A stretch of 60,000 bases of DNA, taken from Adiantum capillus-veneris (lineage: Eukaryota; Streptophyta; Polypodiopsida; Polypodiales; Pteridaceae). The notes under the pieces are model-generated. The model was given only the letters and a program-made list of their open reading frames with translations. It made no database searches and was not told where the DNA came from. Below are positions 9,665 to 21,330 of the stretch, one piece after another (the stretch's first letter is position 1; every line of letters begins with the position of its first letter). Where the stretch lies: positions 144,619,140 to 144,679,139 of the forward strand of contig CM043955.1 of the NCBI GenBank assembly GCA_014529385.2. Direction: 5' to 3'. The translations under genes and the position numbers were made by a program.

Positions 9665-12600
9665 CAAAACAGGGAGTATCATTGCTACAACTGCGGAGAA
9701 GATGGTCACGGTATGTACTACTGTCCCAAACCACGACAAAACTATAATAGAGGAGGTAGGAGAAACCAATTGTCACCCCCTAGAGAAAGAACACCCCCAC
9801 CCCGAGCACCACCCCCACCAACACAAATTCTACGTCCACCCCAGACACCACTACAAGCATCCATCCCACCTCTTCCACCAGCCCCACCACCTGATCGCCC
9901 TGTAAACATCATAAGGCTAGAAGAGAAAGGAAAAGCCGTAGTAGTGGATCCACCCAGAGCAAAGGAGAGGGACAAGGGTAAGGAGAAGGTAACCTTTTTA
10001 GAACCACTTGAAGCCATGACTGTGAAAAGAGCTAGGAGGGAGAAAGCTACACAATCAGATGATGAGAGAAGCATGAGAGGAGAAACTACCAAGAGGCCAT
10101 CCAGGCCACGACGGAAATTGGGCATCACCGACTTCCAGCTAGGGGAAAGTTCTAAGCCCTATGATCTAACATTGGATGTGGCAGAGCAAGGACTGAAGAT
10201 TACATGGCCACAGCTACTACATCTTGCACCAAAAGTAAGGCGACAATGGTCTAAAATGGTAAGTACAAAACGCTCCAAAACAAAGGTAGCCGGAGCAATT
10301 TCGGGATGCAACATGGATGAAATCCTTCCAATTGTCGACGTAAACATAAAAGGAAAGAGGGTTGGAAACACCTACATTGATGGAAGTGCACAAATCTGTG
10401 TAATGAGCGAAGCTATGATGCTTCGATTAGGGCTCGAGGTTGACAGGCCTTCTCCATGCAAGGCAAAGATGGCAAACAACGCAAAAGTAAAGTATGTGGG
10501 TGTGGTAAGTGCCGTGAAAATCAAAGCTTTCAACACTGAGGTAGAGGTAGATGTTTTTGTAATGCCTACTAAGGGGGAGGGCTATCCACTAATTTTGGGA
10601 AGGCCATGGTTGATGGCCATGAAGGCAAAACAGGACTGGGGTGCTGGCCTTCTACGCATGACCGGTAAGAAAGGGGAGACAATCTACTACGACATGAGGA
10701 TTGGCAAGCAGAAGAAAATGAATCTGGAAACATCGGCATATGAAACCACTAGCGAATCTTCCAGTTCTAAGGAGGAGACCACATCCACCGACGAAAGTGA
10801 CAGTTCCATTGATGTGATGGGTATCATTATGAAGGATCCACAAAGGGTAAGCACAATTGGTGATCCATCACCAAAAGGGAAACCCAATGAAGAGGAGAGA
10901 AAATCACCTGGCCTAGGAGGAAGTAGGTTGAAGGGTATGTTGTCTACGGAATTAACACTTGAGGAGAAAGATAGTTTTTTGCAAATGTTGATGGGATTTC
11001 CTAACCTGTTCATTGACAACTATGAAAGAATCACAGGCATTACAGTGGTGGAACATCATATTAAGCTGAAGGAAGGGGTAAAACCAGTTGTGCAAAAGCT
11101 ACGACGATTGGGGGTCATACAAGAAAAGGCACTCCTGGCCGAGGTAAGGAAACTACTGGAGGCGGGATTCATCTATCCTGTAGAAAACTCAGAATGGGTG
11201 TCACCCATAGTGGTGACGCTTAAAAAGAATGGTAAGTGGATGGTCTGCGTTGACTACAAACCACTAAATGAAGCTACAAAGAGAGACCACTTTCCTCTCC
11301 CTTTCTTGGATGAAATTCTGAATGAAGTAGCGGGTTTTGAATGCTATACCGTCTGTGATGGTTATTCTGGATACTTTCAAATACGCATAGCCTTGGAAGA
11401 TCAGCTAAAAACCACTTTTATCACGCCATGGGTTTGTTTTGCATACAGGGTTATGCCATTTGGTCTCACAAATGCACCTGCCACATTCCAAAGATATGTC
11501 ACATATGTTTTTCAACCGTTCTTTGGAACATCCATAAGGGTGTTCATTGATGATTTTTGTATATATAGCTCCCGTATTTCACATTTAGAAAAGGTAACTG
11601 AAGGTTTGGCCAGGTTGCAGAGCCTAGGTGGGCAATTAAATGTGGATAAATGCCACATTGGGGAGAGTAAAGTCATTCTACTAGGCCATGAAATTTCAGC
11701 AAAAGGTATCAACGCCGACCCAAGTAAGGTGTCCGCACTCATAGCCCTACCTTCACCAACGACCGCACGTCAACTGGTCTCTTTTCTACAGAAGGTGAGG
11801 TACTTAAGTAGATTCATACATCTACTATCACAACTTGTTCTACCACTGCAACAACTCACTCAAAGATCAACTTTCACTTGGGACGAGGAAAGCGAACATC
11901 ACTACAACAAGGTAAAGGAGGTCTTAGCCACTCTGCCAACTATCTCACCACCTAAGTGGGATGAAAAATTCTATGTCACCTCAAGTGTTGGTGATGACTC
12001 ATTGGGGGCTGTGCTACTCCAAAAGGATACGACGACATCTTTCATGAGGCCAATCTACTTCTCTAGTCGAATGATGACAGCAGGAGAGAAAGGTTTCACC
12101 CATGTGGAACACTTAGTCCTAGCTCTTAGATTTGCAGCTACAAAGTTTAGGTCATATTTGCTGCCTAAGCAATTTGTGATTCTAACCACGGATGAAATAT
12201 TTCCCTATGTTGTACAACACATGGATGTGTCTGCTAGAATTACTAAATGGCTAGTTCGTCTGCAAGAGTTTGACTACACGATACAGGTAGAAAGCACGAC
12301 AAGGGCAAGTTTGGGGGGACTCATGACCTACCAAGTCTTTGAAAGGAAGGAGAAGCAATCTAAGGAAGGAGAAGTTCGATTACCTCCAGTACCACCGATG
12401 GAATAAGGAGCATACTCTCTCTAATTTGATGGAGCCTACAAGCGAGCGTCTGACAAAGCAGCTGCAGGCATAGTGGTCTTTGATGACAAAGGGACAAAGG
12501 TATTTTCGTTGGGCCAATTGTTAGATTCACATTCTAACAATGAAGCTGAGTATGCAGCACTAACCAAGGGTCTACAATGGTGCATCTCGCAAGGTGTACA

Positions 12601-12727
12601 ACGCCTTAATGTATTTGGGGATGCTCTACTTCTGGTAAGGCAAGTAAATGGAGCATGGACATGCAAGAATCCTAGTTTAAGGACTCACTTAAGTGGTGTA
12701 AAAACCTTGGACATGCAAGAATCCTAG
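9665..12727 (+). pseudogene. pol: Gypsy B pol: zinc knuckle, protease, RT, RNase H, second RNase H
   Basis: It is in the same frame as gag. A CCHC knuckle (C-X2-C-X4-H-X4-C) lies at 9683-9724. Counting from the ATG at 9713, aspartic protease D223 sits in YIDGSA and RT has VMPFGLTNAPATF and FIDDF (D613, D614). The first RNase H has lost the usual TDAS aspartate (TSSVGDDS), as in Tat elements. TAA at 12404 and 12422 interrupt the frame. After them comes a second RNase H with FDGAYKRAS, NNEAEYAAL and FGDALLLV, giving D, E and D. It then hits the duplication at 12659. Confidence 0.88.
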
Positions 12728-12750
12728 TTTAAGGACTCACTTAAGTGGGT
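12659..12750 (+). repeat. 52-bp offset duplication at the RNase H/integrase junction
   Basis: A block of about 40 bp starting ACATGCAAGAATCCTAG occurs at 12659 and again at 12711. The offset is 52 bp, not a multiple of three, and the downstream integrase is in a different frame. Confidence 0.85.
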
Positions 12751-14226
12751 AAGTTTGAAGAAGTTCAAATACACCATATCCCAAGGGCTCAAAACCAAGA
12801 AGCAGATGCCCTAGCAAGTGAAAGACTACAGGAAGTGGTGGTTGGAGCAATAAAACTAAAGCTCCCTCTATTTCAAGGCAGTGATGCCTTGCCTGACATC
12901 ATGCATTTTTTGGAAACAGGGGAATGCCCATCAGATTTAACAAAGGGACAGAAGCAATGGCTGACGCGGAAGGCCACAAGGTATCGACTCATCAATGATG
13001 GTTTGTACTGTAAGGGTAAGGACCAAATACTCAGGAAGGTCCCTCTCTCTCACGAAATCACGGGAGTAATTGCTAGCTGTCACGACGGGGTTTGTGGTGG
13101 TCACTTTGCCCTAGACATAACAAGTAGGAAAATCTTGCAGGCAGGCTTCATATGGCCTAGCCTCAACCGTGATGTACACCATTGGTGCAAAACGTGTAAG
13201 TTGTGTCAAAAGGCCGGCACTAGATCACTTATGCCTGAACCACAGACACCTATTCTCTCATATGGCCCATTTGAAAAATGGGGTATCGACGCCATTGGGC
13301 CATTACCTAGGGCCAACTCAGGAAAATTCTACATTATCATGGGGGTTGACTACATGACTAGATGGGCAGAGGCTACAGCCACCACTAGAATCACTGCGAT
13401 AGAGGTAGCTAAATTTATCTACGAGCACATATGCTGTAGGTTTGGCACACCTTTAGAGATCATCTCTGATAGAGGGCCAGGTTTCAGAGCAGACTTGGTA
13501 GGAGAATTAATGCAGAAAGTGGGCATTACAAGGAGGCACTCTTCACCATATTACCCTCAATGTAATGGCCTAGTTGAAAAGGTAAATGGAATGGTTTCTA
13601 AAATTATTACCAAGCAGATAAACAATCACCGTGGAGACTGGGATAAGTATCTACTACCAGCTTTATGGGCCTACAGAACTTCATTTCGTACATCCTTGGG
13701 ATTCACACCGTATCATCTAGTATTTGGTAAGGAAGCAATCTTGCCCATTGAAGTGCAACTACAAAGTCTCACAGTAATGGCAAGCCAGCTTCAACAGCCC
13801 AACATCCATTTGAGAGATCACATCATCAACTTGGAAAGACTGCAGCTGGACAGAGAAGAAGCAATAAATTATTATGCAGCACAAGCAGAGCATAAACGGC
13901 TTAGCTTTAACGAGCATCTCTGGAAAAAAGAATTGAAGAAAGGAATGTTGGTGCTCCGCTACGACAATCGCTTCGACACGCGCAAGGATAAGAAACTCTT
14001 GCTCCGATGGGAAGGCCCTTTTATCATCAGGAAAAAGTATGCCAATGGAAGCTACCAGCTTATGGAGGCTGATGGAAAACTTCATAAAACCAGGGTAAAT
14101 GGTTGGCGACTTAAACCTTATTTTCTTCGATTTGACCAGGCTCGACCAATTGACATTCCAGATGAGGACACACCATCAGCCGCCACCTCTGACGATAATG
14201 ATCAAACAGATGAGCTAGAGACATGA
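12745..14226 (+). CDS. Gypsy B integrase
   Basis: This intact 493-codon frame starts with the RNase H tail (HHIPRAQNQEADALA). It then has an H2C2 zinc finger (CHDGVCGGH...CKTCKLC) and the integrase core: D182 in WGIDAIG, D242 in IISDRGPGF and E278 in NGLVEKVNG. The D242-E278 spacing is 35 residues. The C-terminus carries the GPF.I.K....GSY.L GPY/F-like block. The ATG is only the first in frame; the real protein would be cut from the polyprotein. Role: insertion of the cDNA. Confidence 0.9.
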   Translation: MGKFEEVQIHHIPRAQNQEADALASERLQEVVVGAIKLKLPLFQGSDALPDIMHFLETGECPSDLTKGQKQWLTRKATRYRLINDGLYCKGKDQILRKVPLSHEITGVIASCHDGVCGGHFALDITSRKILQAGFIWPSLNRDVHHWCKTCKLCQKAGTRSLMPEPQTPILSYGPFEKWGIDAIGPLPRANSGKFYIIMGVDYMTRWAEATATTRITAIEVAKFIYEHICCRFGTPLEIISDRGPGFRADLVGELMQKVGITRRHSSPYYPQCNGLVEKVNGMVSKIITKQINNHRGDWDKYLLPALWAYRTSFRTSLGFTPYHLVFGKEAILPIEVQLQSLTVMASQLQQPNIHLRDHIINLERLQLDREEAINYYAAQAEHKRLSFNEHLWKKELKKGMLVLRYDNRFDTRKDKKLLLRWEGPFIIRKKYANGSYQLMEADGKLHKTRVNGWRLKPYFLRFDQARPIDIPDEDTPSAATSDDNDQTDELET

Positions 14227-14239
14227 ATGCCTCTAGCCA

Positions 14240-14254
14240 AAAGGGGAGGGCTAA
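14240..14254 (+). other. Polypurine tract of gypsy B
   Basis: AAAAGGGGAGGGCTAA lies just before the 3' LTR start TGATGG. Confidence 0.75.
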
Positions 14255-15569
14255 TGATGGGGGCTTTTCACAAGCCAAGCTCCCATACCCCTCTTCTCTC
14301 GTCCCCACCCCATGAAAACCCCCTCTTAGGGACGGAGTGATAAAAAGCATTGGAAAAATTAAGAAAAAAATAAAGTATGATTATGTAAATATATAAGAAA
14401 TGTAAAATAGGCCACCTCATGCCTGCGGGGTAGCCCATCCCCACCTTGCCTCTTTTTTCTTCACTGTTGCCCCGCCGGGTGTCCCTTTTCCTCTCCTCCA
14501 CTCAAAAGGTCAACCCCCTCTCTCTTCCCCTTGTCCTTTCTCCTTTCTCTCTCCCCTCAAGATACCCCACCTCTCACCAATAATGCATTATAACTCACCA
14601 ATAATGCACCCTAACTCACATGCAACTTACCCAATCTTCCAAAATAGTATACCCCACCCCTCTTTCTCTCTCCTATCATATCCCATGACCCAAATACCCC
14701 CCTCTCTCTCTAAAGGGCGCCATGTATCTTGTCTTGTAGCTAAATAGCCTCCCCCACACTCACACACACTCAGTTTCACTGAAAAAGGTGCCCACAGATC
14801 CATCCCCACCCGATGGTTACCTGATTTTTCTTGTGTTCACACACATCTGCACACAGATTCACCTCTGAACACACTCCTCTCTTTCCCCTCTTGTAATTAC
14901 TTTATTCTCCATGTCACCTCTCACTTTTTTTCATCAACCCATCTCTCTCTCTTAGTCTCTCTCTCATGAGACTGCTGTTCTGGCACATATACACACAGTC
15001 AGACAAGTGGGGCCCACAGTCACATGGCCTATGTAGATAATGATTTCTTCATTTCTAAATTCTAGAATTTCTCCCCCCCCTCCTCCCCTATATAAAGAGG
15101 GTTCACCATCACACAAACACACACAACATCACCAAAGAACACACTATGCATTGTGTGTGCCTAGTGCACACACACACACACCCACACCATCACCATCACC
15201 GCAATCACCATGCTTGTCTTGAGCATGACCTCTACACCCTTGGCTATGGAAGATGAAGGGCAACTAAATGAAGGATGATGGCCATAATCCTCGTGCGAGT
15301 CTTCGCCATCAACTCCCACCTATCCGCCATGTGCTCTACCACTCTCTCCCTTCTCATTCCCCTACCCTATGCTCCCCATTTCATCGCCTAATTCTCTAAA
15401 TAAAGCTTGAGGTTTTGTGAGTATGTTTTCTTGCAATGTTTTGCCCATGTGAGGTGTACGGAATCGCCACCTAGTCTTGTGTTGGGAGTGAGCTTGTGTA
15501 TGTGTGAAGGGTGTGCGGATTCGCCATCCTTTTGTGATGCCTAAGTACTAAGCCGCTATACCCCCTCCC

Positions 15570-15618
<49 letters not shown>

Positions 15619-15832
15619 TGATCTCATTCCCTTTCCTTTTCATCATTACTCCCAAGCATCCATCTCTCTTGGATGAAAACTTTGTTACGGTGGTGTGTTG
15701 TTTGCGTCCTAGCCGCTGAAGCTAGGTGGTGCCCCCCCCTGTTTGCTTTACCATGACAGGCTCGAGGCGCTCCATTCGGTCCCCGGTGTTTTAGAGGCCG
15801 TCGGGGGTTCGGGGTTCGCTTTGCTGCCGTCA
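14255..15832 (+). repeat. 3' LTR of gypsy B
   Basis: Second copy of 6528-8081. It is 24 bp longer, mainly from a longer (CT)n tract at 15571-15614. Confidence 0.93.
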
Positions 15833-18800
15833 CCACTTCTTATGGTTCTGCTGCAAGTGGCAAAACTTATGTTCCTAATGCTTCTGCTGGCAGCAATTCA
15901 TCTGGAAATTCTGGTGATAAGGGAAAAAAGAAGATGCGTTGCCATTCTTGTAAAGCTAATGATCACTTGACCAAGCAGTGTCCTAAGTTGAAGGCCAAAG
16001 AGGCTAACAAGAAAGAGGGTGGTTCCACCGCAAATGCTAGTTCCACTACAAATGCAGCCATTGTTGAGTCTTCTATAAAAGGAGATTGTAATGCTGATGT
16101 TGATGCAGAATGGGCTTTTAGTGCAGAGTGCACTAATAATCCTGTTGTCCATGATGCATGCTTGTTTGTTGCTGCAGATTCACATGTGTGGTATTTCGAC
16201 AGTGGTGCCACAAAGCACATTACCTCACATCGTGAATTGTTCACCTCTCTCGAGTATGTCCCTCATGGGAATTCAGTCACTTGAGCCAACAATGCCTCTT
16301 ATCCGGTTCAGGGAGTTGGAAAGATTGTGCTTACTGCTGCAAATGGCAGTTCTTTCACACTTGTTGATGCACTTTATGTACCTGGGATCAAGAAGATTCT
16401 TTTGTCTATATCTGCACTTGCTAGACTTAAACTTGTAGTCAAATTTGTGGATGACAGACGTACAATTCATGATCTCAATTTTGGTGATGAAGTTGTTTCA
16501 TCTGGGCTTTTGTGCCGTGGGCTATATAAGCTCACTTTGTATGACAAGTGTGGACAAAATTTTGCAAATGCAGTTGCAGATTCAAGGGCTATTTCAGATG
16601 CAAAACTTTGGCATGCACGTTTTGGTCATCTAAATTTTGCCAGTTTGCTGTGTTTGCAGAGATCTGATATGGTTGCTTCTTTGCCGCCTCTTGAAGCACC
16701 TGTCAAACATGTTTGTAAAGGCTCTATTTTGCGTAAGATGGAGCATTCTAAGTTTCCAAAGGATGGTTCATTTCAGGCCAGATGCAGGTTGCAGCTTGTA
16801 CATAGTGATGTTTGTGGGCCCATGCAAACTCCGTCCTTGGGCAATTACCTTTACTTCGTGACTTTCATTGATAATTACTCCAAGCATGCATGGGTATTTT
16901 CACTTAAAGTGAAGTCCGAAGTTTTTATGTGCTTCAAACAATTTCTGGCTATGGCTGAAAATGTCTCAAAATGTACTATGGGCACCCTCCATTCTGATCG
17001 AGGGGGGGAGTATATGTCTCATGGATTCAATGCATTTTTGGGTAGTCGTGGGAGAAAACACCAATGTACAGTGCCTTATACACCTCAGCAAAATGGTGTT
17101 GCTGAGAGGAAAAACAGGTCACTTACGGAAATGGCAGGGTGTATGGTCAAAAGTCAAGCTTTGCCGCATTCTTTTTGGCTTGAGGCCATCATGTGTGCCA
17201 CTTATGTACTAAACAGGTGTCCTACAAAAGCTTTACAATCTATTACTCCATATGAAGCATGGCATGATAGAAAGCCTTCTATTGAGCACATGCATGTTTT
17301 TGGCTGTTTAGCATATGCTTTGGTGTCACAAACACAGCGCAAAAAATTGGATGATAAGGCTGTCAAATGTATTTTTGTTGGTTATAGTGCTAAAAGCAAA
17401 GGTTACAGGTTGTATCATCGGCAAACAAAACAAATTCTGCTTTCACGAGATGTAGTGTTTGTGGAAGATTATGTTCAGCCCTTGTTGTCATGTACTAGAG
17501 ACAGTAATGTAAGCTCACAGGACATTTATGACATTTTGTTGCCTCTTTTCAGTGGTGGAAATATGAATGTAAGTTCCAATGAGGCAAATGTACAGCCTAT
17601 GGGGGTTTCTGAAAATGTTACAGATTAGCCTATTACTGATGCAGATGTACGTGATGTACTTGATGAGGAAAGGGCTGAAAATGAGCAGGCTAAAGGTATG
17701 CCAAAATGGCTGGTGCACACTTTGTGTGACAGTAAACTGGATGTACCTTTGTCTAGTCGTACTCATTCAAGCTCTCACCATGCATCTTATGCATCAGATT
17801 GTTATGCTTTGGCTGTGTCTAGCTTACATGATGTTGAGGAGCCTTTGTCTTTTGATAAAGCATAGAATTCAGAAAATTGGATGGCTGCCATGCAATCATA
17901 ATATGATGCACTTATAGAAAATGACACATGGACTTTATGTGATTTGAATCCTAGCAAAAAGGCCATTGGTACGAAGTCGGTTTACAAGTTGAAACGCAAG
18001 CCGGATGGTGAGATCGATCGCCATAAGGCTCGACTTGTTGCAAAGGGTTATGCACAACAAAAAGGCATAGATTATGAAGAGACTTTTGATCCCACTTTTC
18101 GTATGACTACTGTGCGTTTTCTATGTGCATTAGCAGCTCATTTTGGTTGGGATGTACATCAATCAAACATTGTTACTGCTTTCTTGAATGGTGACATATT
18201 TGAGGAAGTTTATGTAACGTAACCTCGCGGCTTTGTCATAAAAGGACAAGAGGACAAAGTGTGCAGATGTAAGAAGGTTTTGTATGGGTTGAAGCAATCT
18301 CCTCATGCTTGGTATGAGAAAGCTAACACTCATTTGGTCAAACGAGGCTTTCGTAACAGTCCAACAGAAAGCACATTGTATGTAAAGCGTGAGGGTGATG
18401 TACTTCTCATTGTGGTTCTTTATGTCGATGATTTGCTAATCACTGGACCAAATGAGAGACATATTGCTGAATTTAAGGCTGATTTGAATGCTACTTTCAA
18501 GATGAAAGATTTGGGGTTGTTCCATCATTATTTGGGCATACAGTTTAAACAATGTGATGGTGGTATTGCCTTGTGTCAAAAAAGTTACATAGAGGCATTG
18601 CTATGTAAGTTTGGACTTGACGACTGCAAACCTATTGCCACTCCCATGGAAACAGGTTTGAAGTTGAGTCTACATGATGCTGGCGATTCTATTGATGTCA
18701 CTCTTTACAAAACTGTTGTTGGCTGTCTCATTTATGTATGCAACACAAGGCCAGATATTCAGTTTGCAGTCTCACAGGTCAACAGATTTATGCATAGCCC

Positions 18801-19377
18801 ACGGTCTAAGCATTGGCAGGCTGTCAAGAGGATTTTCCGCTACCTTAGTGGCACTTTACATCTTGCCTTGTTTTATCCCAAGGGGGGATCATTGCCGCCA
18901 GACTTACATGCTTTTTTGGACTCAAATTGGGCTGGTTGTTTTGACACGCGAGTGTCCACAAGTGGTTTTTGTTTCATGCTTGGTAGTTCATATACATCAT
19001 CGTTGAGCAAGAAGCAACCTACTCTGGCCACTTCAAGTTGTGAGGCTGAGTACAGGGCAGTCTTCATAGCTACGGTTGAGTGTGTATGGCTTAGACGCCT
19101 TATGGCTGATTTGGGTGTGGGACAAGACACTGCCAACACTATCTACACTGATAGTCAAAGCACATTGGTAGTTGCGAGGAACCCAGTTTTTCATGCTCGC
19201 ACAAAGCACATTGAGGTGCATTACCACTATGTCAGGGAGAGGCTCTCAGCAGGAGAGATCAGCTTGCCTTATGTGCCAACACAGGACAACCTTGCATATA
19301 TTTTCAAAAAGGCATTGTCTCGTGAGAAGCTTGAGGCTTTCCGCAAAGCTTTGGGCTTACTGCCCTTTGTGGACTGA
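15833..19377 (+). pseudogene. Copia A gag C-terminus and pol
   Basis: One frame carries everything. A CCHC knuckle begins near 15940 (CHSCKANDHLTKQC) and the protease active site is YFDSGATKH near 16195. The integrase core has D161, D224 and E260 counted from 16327, with a D-E spacing of 35. RT has YVDDLL at 18421-18438. RNase H has DSNWAG and a TDSQS block, ending KALGLLPFVD. In-frame stops occur at 16282, 17626, 17863, 17899 and 18220. The integrase zinc finger has lost a cysteine (VCKGSIL). The order is copia. Confidence 0.92.
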
Positions 19378-19439
19378 TCATGTCCTCAGGGCATGGCACT
19401 TCCCTTTACTCATGTTCCAGCTCTCGTTCACCGCATCAC

Positions 19440-19452
19440 TCAAGGGGGGATT
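19440..19452 (+). other. Polypurine tract of copia A
   Basis: TCAAGGGGGGATT directly precedes the 3' LTR. Confidence 0.75.
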
Positions 19453-19679
19453 TGTTACCATATACATGTGGTAGTGATGTGTGTGAACACACTAGGACCG
19501 CAATGGCATTTTTTCCCTCTTTAGGAGGTTTTTTCCCCCGAGCATTGTATATACACCCATCACTCTAGGGCTATCTATCTTTCCATTGCACACTAAGTAA
19601 CACACTCTCTATTGTGTGCCTTGAGCTTCCTTCTTCTTCTCCAAGCTGTGTGTGTTTCTCTGCAACCCTAATTCCAACA
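19453..19679 (+). repeat. 3' LTR of copia A
   Basis: 227 bp, the same length as the 5' LTR, followed by AAGGG (19680-19684), which repeats 5195-5199. Confidence 0.92.
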
Positions 19680-19684
19680 AAGGG

Positions 19685-19799
19685 AAAGGTAGACTTGAAG
19701 AAGGTTCCATGTGAATAAGCATTGGTGCTTTTAACAAGAAATTTTCCACCTTTGTTTTCAAGGATGAGAAATTTTCTTCAACTTGGGGGGGGGGGGTAA
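19685..19799 (+). pseudogene. Gypsy C pol tail and polypurine tract, right part
   Basis: This continues the relic cut at 5199. The translation ends with an aromatic FSRMRNFLQLGG-like stretch and then a 12-G purine tract and TAA before TGTGAGGAC at 19800. Confidence 0.6.
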
Positions 19800-20858
19800 T
19801 GTGAGGACAAAGGTCCTACAAAAAGTGGCATGGAGGCCCCTATTTTATAACAAATAAGGAGTTGGATGGGAGATTGTTCTTACCTGCGCCCTTTGAGACT
19901 ATTCCATGTGTATATATATACTCAAGAAAAGGAAAAATTCTCCTAGTTTTATTTTTGGTTTACTTAAATGAAATTTCTCTCTCTAGAATTGGCCATCCTA
20001 GTGAGAGAAAATAAAAATATTAGAAGGGCCAATTATATACAATGGACAGAGGAATGTGTTAGTGAACTAGAGAGTTCAAGAGTATGAATGCATTTTTCAG
20101 AAGTGCCATTGAAATTTGTTAAGGATTCAACCGGGATTTTATGGGAGAAAAATGGGACATTTATGAGTCAAAAACAGTCCAAAATAGATCCCAAAGCCTT
20201 TGAAAGTGGACAATATGGTTAACCAAAACATGGGAATGAGAGCCAAGGTGTTATTATCCACACATGCCAACCTAAAGCTATGTGGAGATAAGGGATGTGG
20301 TCCACAAACCTCCCATGCAAGAGAAAAGGTAAAAGGAGTAGTCTTAAAAATAAAAAGCTGTCTCTAAAGGACCTAGTGTGAGTATTTTTAGATTATCTCA
20401 AAAAAGAAGGCATTACTTTAAAAATGGACCACCAGTCTTATTGAAAACAACGAGATGAACAACTTTCATGTTCAAAGTTTTTTTATTTGAGGACTGCAAA
20501 AGGGAGGTTTTTTTGTTTTTCTATAGGATTGCATTGAAGAGAGCAGGGTACTTTTGTCTTAATGCTTATATATCTTCTTTCCAACCTGATTCTTGGTTAA
20601 TCCCCCATAGATCCTATCACTCGCAAGGTGTTTAGGGCCTTGCGATTGAGTTCAATGAGCTATTTTATGTGAAAAGCCTAATCACACTCTCTTCGAAATT
20701 TTAGAGCTTTCATCTCTTCAATTTGTGCAGTTAGACATGCGATTAGCGAGTTGTATCTATCAAAAGCTCTTCTAAAGAAGAAGAATTTTATTACTACAAA
20801 GTCATTTCGAGGGGGGGGGAGGGGTTGGCTCTAAAAAGTGTGACCCTCAACTGGTGTT

Positions 20859-20925
<67 letters not shown>

Positions 20926-21060
20926 GTTTCAAGAGATGTATGTGATGTGTGCTTGCTTTGCAATTATCATGCTTGAATATGCTCAATGTTACACAATCTA
21001 TTAATTATTCTAATTAATCTTTAATTTTTGTTGCACTTCAATTCTGATTCTCTAATAGGA
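19800..21060 (+). repeat. Probable 3' LTR of gypsy C (end not resolved)
   Basis: It starts TGTGAGGAC after a G-rich tract and has a TATATATATA motif near 19910 and a long (CT)n block. No second copy exists in the window, so the right end is a guess set by the copia fragment at 21061. I see no coding capacity. Confidence 0.4.
20862..20922 (+). repeat. (CT)n microsatellite
   Basis: About 30 uninterrupted CT units. Confidence 0.95.
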
Positions 21061-21330
21061 AAAAAGTGATTGGTTGTCCTAAGTGGGTTTACTCACACCT
21101 TAGACATATCATGGTAGTAAATCAAGCCCCTTAGGAGTGATGCGGTGAAGATGAGCATGCCCTCATATATAGGAAGTGCTATTCTCTAATGTGATTAATC
21201 CACCAAGAGGAGTAAGCCCATTGCTTTGAGGAAAGCTTCAACCTTCTTATGAGGTAGAGCCTTTGTGAAAATATCGACAAAGTTATCATGTTTAGGCATA
21301 TAAGCAAGACATAGCTCTCCTAAAGATAGT
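21061..21330 (-). pseudogene. Copia RNase H tail and LTR edge, minus strand
   Basis: The reverse strand reads DNFVDIFTKALPHKK then AMGLLLLVD and a stop, the conserved end of copia pol. It is followed by AAGGGGCTT and TTACTACCATGATATG, which resemble the purine tract and LTR start of copia A. Only this tail remains; nothing further upstream is recognisable. Confidence 0.7.

Larger units (their letters stand above)
6528..15832 (+). mobile_element. Ty3/gypsy element B (Tat-like, two RNase H domains)
   Basis: LTRs of 1554 and 1578 bp (TGATGGGG...CCGTCA) flank gag, protease, RT, RNase H, a second RNase H and integrase. That order is gypsy, and an extra RNase H before integrase is the mark of the Tat/Ogre group. 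The LTRs differ by roughly two dozen substitutions plus a (CT)n length change (hand count), so B is the youngest insertion of set 1. Stops at 9662, 12404 and 12422 and a 52-bp duplication break the polyprotein; the integrase part is intact. Confidence 0.92.
5200..19679 (+). mobile_element. Ty1/copia element A, interrupted by gypsy B
   Basis: It has paired 227-bp LTRs (TGTTACC...CCAACA), a tRNA-Met primer site, gag, then protease-integrase-RT-RNase H in copia order, a purine tract, the second LTR and a 5-bp target duplication. Without the 9.3-kb insert B the element is about 5.2 kb, a normal copia length. By hand count the LTRs differ at about 13 of 227 positions. Multiple stops make it inactive. 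Confidence 0.93.

Noticed and set aside
9742-10128. Minus-strand Gly/Ser-rich ORF opposite gypsy B pol
   Set aside because: Shadow of the proline-rich Gag-Pol linker on the plus strand.
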